From positions 1,488,001 to 1,552,000 of the forward strand of contig NZ_CP109078.1 of the NCBI RefSeq assembly GCF_035917455.1: 64,000 nt of DNA. The letters are read 5' to 3'. This DNA comes from Micromonospora sp. NBC_01796 (lineage in GTDB: Bacteria > Actinomycetota > Actinomycetes > Mycobacteriales > Micromonosporaceae). Position numbers and translations under genes: made by a program. Below are positions 61,949 to 64,000 of the stretch, one piece after another. Within the stretch, counting starts at the first letter, position 1. Each line of letters begins with the position of its first letter. Below the pieces are notes generated by a model. The model made no database searches. It was not told the origin of the DNA and saw only the letters and a program-made list of their open reading frames with translations.

Positions 61949-63183
61949 AGCCAGGCCGCCAAGCGGAAGTCGCCGGTCGCGGTCCGGCCGTGCTCCAGCC
62001 GGCCGCCGGCCAGGCTGGTCCGCTCGGCGAGACCGACCAGGCCGGTCCCGGTGCCGGGGATCCGCTGCGCGGGCACCTGCCCGACCGGCCACCTGTTGCT
62101 GACCTCGACGCTGAGCCCGGTGCCGGGACCGCCGACCACGGTGACCGTCACCGCCGACCCGAGCGCGTGCTTGCGGGCGTTGGTCAGCCCCTCCTGCACG
62201 ATCCGGTACGCGTTGCGCCCGATCCCCGCCGGCACCGCCTCCGGCCGCTCGATCCGCTCCCGGACGCTCACCCGCATCCCCGCCCGCCTGGACTCCTCGG
62301 CCAGGACGGCCAGGTCCGCCAGGGTCGGCTGGGGGCGCTCGGGCCCCTCACCGGTGCTCTCCTCGCGGAGCACCCCGATCACCTCACGCAGGTCCTGCAA
62401 CGCCAGGTGGGCGTTGTCCCGGATCACCCCGGCGGCGCGGGCCACCTCGTCCGGTGCCGCGTCGGGGCGGAACTCCAACGCCCCGGCGTGCAGGCTGAGC
62501 AGCGAGATCCGGTGCGCGAGTACGTCGTGCATCTCCCGGGCGATCCGGGTCCGTTCCAGGTGCCGGGCCTGGGCGACCCGCAACTGCTGTTCGGCCTCGG
62601 CCCGGTGGGCCCGGTCCCGCAGCGAGACGACGAGCTGCCGGCGGGCCCGGACGACCATGGCCCAGAGCGTCACCGAGACCATGATCGCGAGCGTCAGGGC
62701 GATCGCGAACCGCACGTCGACGGTGGGGTCTGGGCGCAGCCAGCAGAAGATGAGCGCGGCGAGCAGGTGCAGGCCGGTGACCGGTGCGGCGATCTTGAGC
62801 GGCCGGTGCACCACCACCGTGAAGAGCACGATCAGGATGAGCATCCCGGACGGGGGCGAGATCAGGCTCAGCGGCAGGCCGGCCAGGGCCAGCTGGACCG
62901 GCCAGCGGCGGCGTACCCAGAGCACGCCGCAGAGGGCGACGCTGAGCCAGCCGTCCAGGGTGAGCACCCACTCCGGGATGGTGCCGCCCAGCGGGCCGGG
63001 CTGGTCCCGTTGGTGCAGGTCCCAGGAGACCATGATCGCGAAACCGGCCGCGATCAGGAAACAGAGCGAGTCGACGATCCAGTCACGGGTGGTGCGCCTG
63101 GGCTGGCGCCCGGCCCGGTCCGGCGCCGCGGTCAGGGCGGACGGCAGCAGCCAGGCGTTCTCCGAAGCCGCGATACCGGTCAC
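61933..63183 (-). CDS. Sensor histidine kinase (NarL-type partner)
   Basis: Protein of 416 residues from a GTG start. About five membrane segments fill residues 35-180 and form the sensing domain, without a large outer loop. The HisKA_3 dimerisation region holds the phosphoacceptor His in REMHDVLAHRISLLSLHAGA. The HATPase_c domain ends it, with N-box NAYRIVQEGLTNARKHALG and G-box GTGTGLVGLAERTSLAGGRL. Short-loop kinases like this often sense membrane stress or drugs. It overlaps its response regulator by four bases. The adjacent divergent ABC ATPase is typical of such detoxification systems. Confidence 0.92.
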   Translation of the reverse strand: MTGIAASENAWLLPSALTAAPDRAGRQPRRTTRDWIVDSLCFLIAAGFAIMVSWDLHQRDQPGPLGGTIPEWVLTLDGWLSVALCGVLWVRRRWPVQLALAGLPLSLISPPSGMLILIVLFTVVVHRPLKIAAPVTGLHLLAALIFCWLRPDPTVDVRFAIALTLAIMVSVTLWAMVVRARRQLVVSLRDRAHRAEAEQQLRVAQARHLERTRIAREMHDVLAHRISLLSLHAGALEFRPDAAPDEVARAAGVIRDNAHLALQDLREVIGVLREESTGEGPERPQPTLADLAVLAEESRRAGMRVSVRERIERPEAVPAGIGRNAYRIVQEGLTNARKHALGSAVTVTVVGGPGTGLSVEVSNRWPVGQVPAQRIPGTGTGLVGLAERTSLAGGRLEHGRTATGDFRLAAWLPWSA

Positions 63184-63312
63184 GCCCCTATGTTACGAAC
63201 TGTCACCGCCCACCGACAGCGACCAAAGTCGAGGCCGGACCGTAGACCAAGGTCGCGGATGCGCGACCGACGGCCGCAGCGGCGGGAGGCCCCGCGCCGC
63301 CACGCTGGTCAC

Positions 63313-64000
63313 ATGATTGCGGTCAACCACCTGAGCAAACGGTACGGCGGGCACCCCGCCGTCAACGACGTGACGTTCCAGTGCGAACCGGGCACCATCA
63401 CCGGGTTCCTCGGCCCGAACGGTGCCGGCAAGTCCACCACCATGCGGATGATCTGTGGCCTGACCCCGCCCTCGGCCGGCACCGCGACCGTCAACGGGGT
63501 CCGCTACCAGGACCTGCCGAACCCGGGGCGGGAGATCGGCATCCTGCTGGACGCCTCCGCCCAGCACGCCGGGCGTACCGGCCGGGAGGCGCTGACCCTG
63601 GCCGCGATGACCATGGGCGTGGACCGTCGGCGGGTCGGCGAGACCCTGGAGCGGGTCGGGCTGAACGCGGTGGCGGCGAAACGACGGGTACGGGCGTACT
63701 CGCTCGGTATGCGGCAGCGGCTCGGCCTGGCGCAGGCGCTGCTGGGTGAGCCCCGGGTGCTGATCCTCGACGAGCCGGCGAACGGGCTGGACCCGGAGGG
63801 CATCTTCTGGATGCGCGGCCTGCTGCGTGACTTCGCCGACCGGGGCGGCACGGTGCTGCTCTCCTCGCACCTGCTGCGGGAGGTGGAGGCGGTGGCGGAC
63901 CGGCTGGTGGTGATCGGGGGTGGCCGGGTCGTCGCCGAGGGCAGCAAGGACGAACTGCTGGCCGGTACCGGGACCGTGGTCCGGGCGGTCGACCCGCAGA
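63313..64000 (+). CDS. ABC transporter ATP-binding protein (bacitracin/antibiotic type), 3' cut
   Basis: The open frame runs from ATG 63313 to the window end (229 codons, no stop). Walker A is LGPNGAGKSTTMRM, the signature is YSLGMRQRLGLAQAL, Walker B is RVLILDEPANGLDPEG, and the H-loop is TVLLSSHLLREVEAV. It matches BcrA/CcmA-type ATPases of two-component exporters, whose membrane partner would be downstream, outside the window. It is divergent from the histidine kinase (129 bp gap), which may control it. Confidence 0.9.
   Translation, partial: MIAVNHLSKRYGGHPAVNDVTFQCEPGTITGFLGPNGAGKSTTMRMICGLTPPSAGTATVNGVRYQDLPNPGREIGILLDASAQHAGRTGREALTLAAMTMGVDRRRVGETLERVGLNAVAAKRRVRAYSLGMRQRLGLAQALLGEPRVLILDEPANGLDPEGIFWMRGLLRDFADRGGTVLLSSHLLREVEAVADRLVVIGGGRVVAEGSKDELLAGTGTVVRAVDPQ

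Overview
The window is a chromosomal segment of a high-GC actinomycete. Codons are almost all G/C-ending, GTG starts and ATGA/GTGA overlaps are common, and the block from pncB to rdgB has the same gene content as the Mycobacterium tuberculosis Rv1330c-Rv1341 region, in inverted orientation. Together with the secreted plant-polymer enzymes, the CebR-type operator and the many intergenic hairpins, this suggests a soil or plant-associated member of the Micromonosporaceae. The family is an inference; no rRNA or other marker gene is present. I see no tRNA, rRNA, CRISPR array, integrase, transposase or phage gene.

1-7.3 kb holds mixed single genes: the tail of a GNAT acetyltransferase, a flavin reductase-like protein, LtrA, a secreted penicillin-binding-type serine hydrolase, two SAM methyltransferases, a bacterial expansin and a MOSC protein. 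7.3-15.3 kb is a histidine-utilisation operon: an RpiR/SIS regulator, hutU, an M20 amidohydrolase, hutF, hutI and hutH. It runs through the formimidoylglutamate deiminase route, and the M20 enzyme sits where an N-formylglutamate deformylase would be expected.

15.4-30.7 kb is the mycobacteria-like core: rdgB, rph, two GT4 glycosyltransferases, a metallo-beta-lactamase-fold protein (Rv1339-like), cysM, cysO and mec (cysteine synthesis from a protein thiocarboxylate), an aldo/keto reductase, a DUF2017 protein, clpS, a large dynamin-like protein with damaged nucleotide motifs, a LuxR-type large ATPase regulator, and pncB. pncA follows, so the two form an NAD-salvage pair. CysO is odd: it continues 26 residues past the Gly-Gly that must be its C-terminus in the active form.

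31.4-44.9 kb holds an MFS transporter, cytochrome oxidase subunit I (ctaD), a FAD monooxygenase, a KDG kinase/KDPG aldolase pair with a divergent IclR regulator, a secreted GH12-CBM2 glucanase under a near-perfect CebR box, an unknown protein, a MerR-TOBE regulator, a sortase-type surface protein with four IPT/TIG repeats, and a second aldo/keto reductase.

45.1-64 kb holds thrC, a large clade-2 catalase, a GH15 glucoamylase/trehalase-like enzyme, a cupin, a small beta-rich unknown, a flavin monooxygenase, an aquaporin, a GntR regulator divergent from two tiny Cys-rich proteins, two lipoproteins, malate synthase, an SRPBCC protein, a membrane-embedded alpha/beta-hydrolase-like protein, and a NarL-type two-component system divergent from an ABC ATPase cut by the window end.

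Convergent and tandem gene ends are often closed by long hairpins. Two of these (about 32.6 and 55.4 kb) have a striking layout: a C-rich tract on the left, a hairpin in the middle and a G-rich tract on the right.
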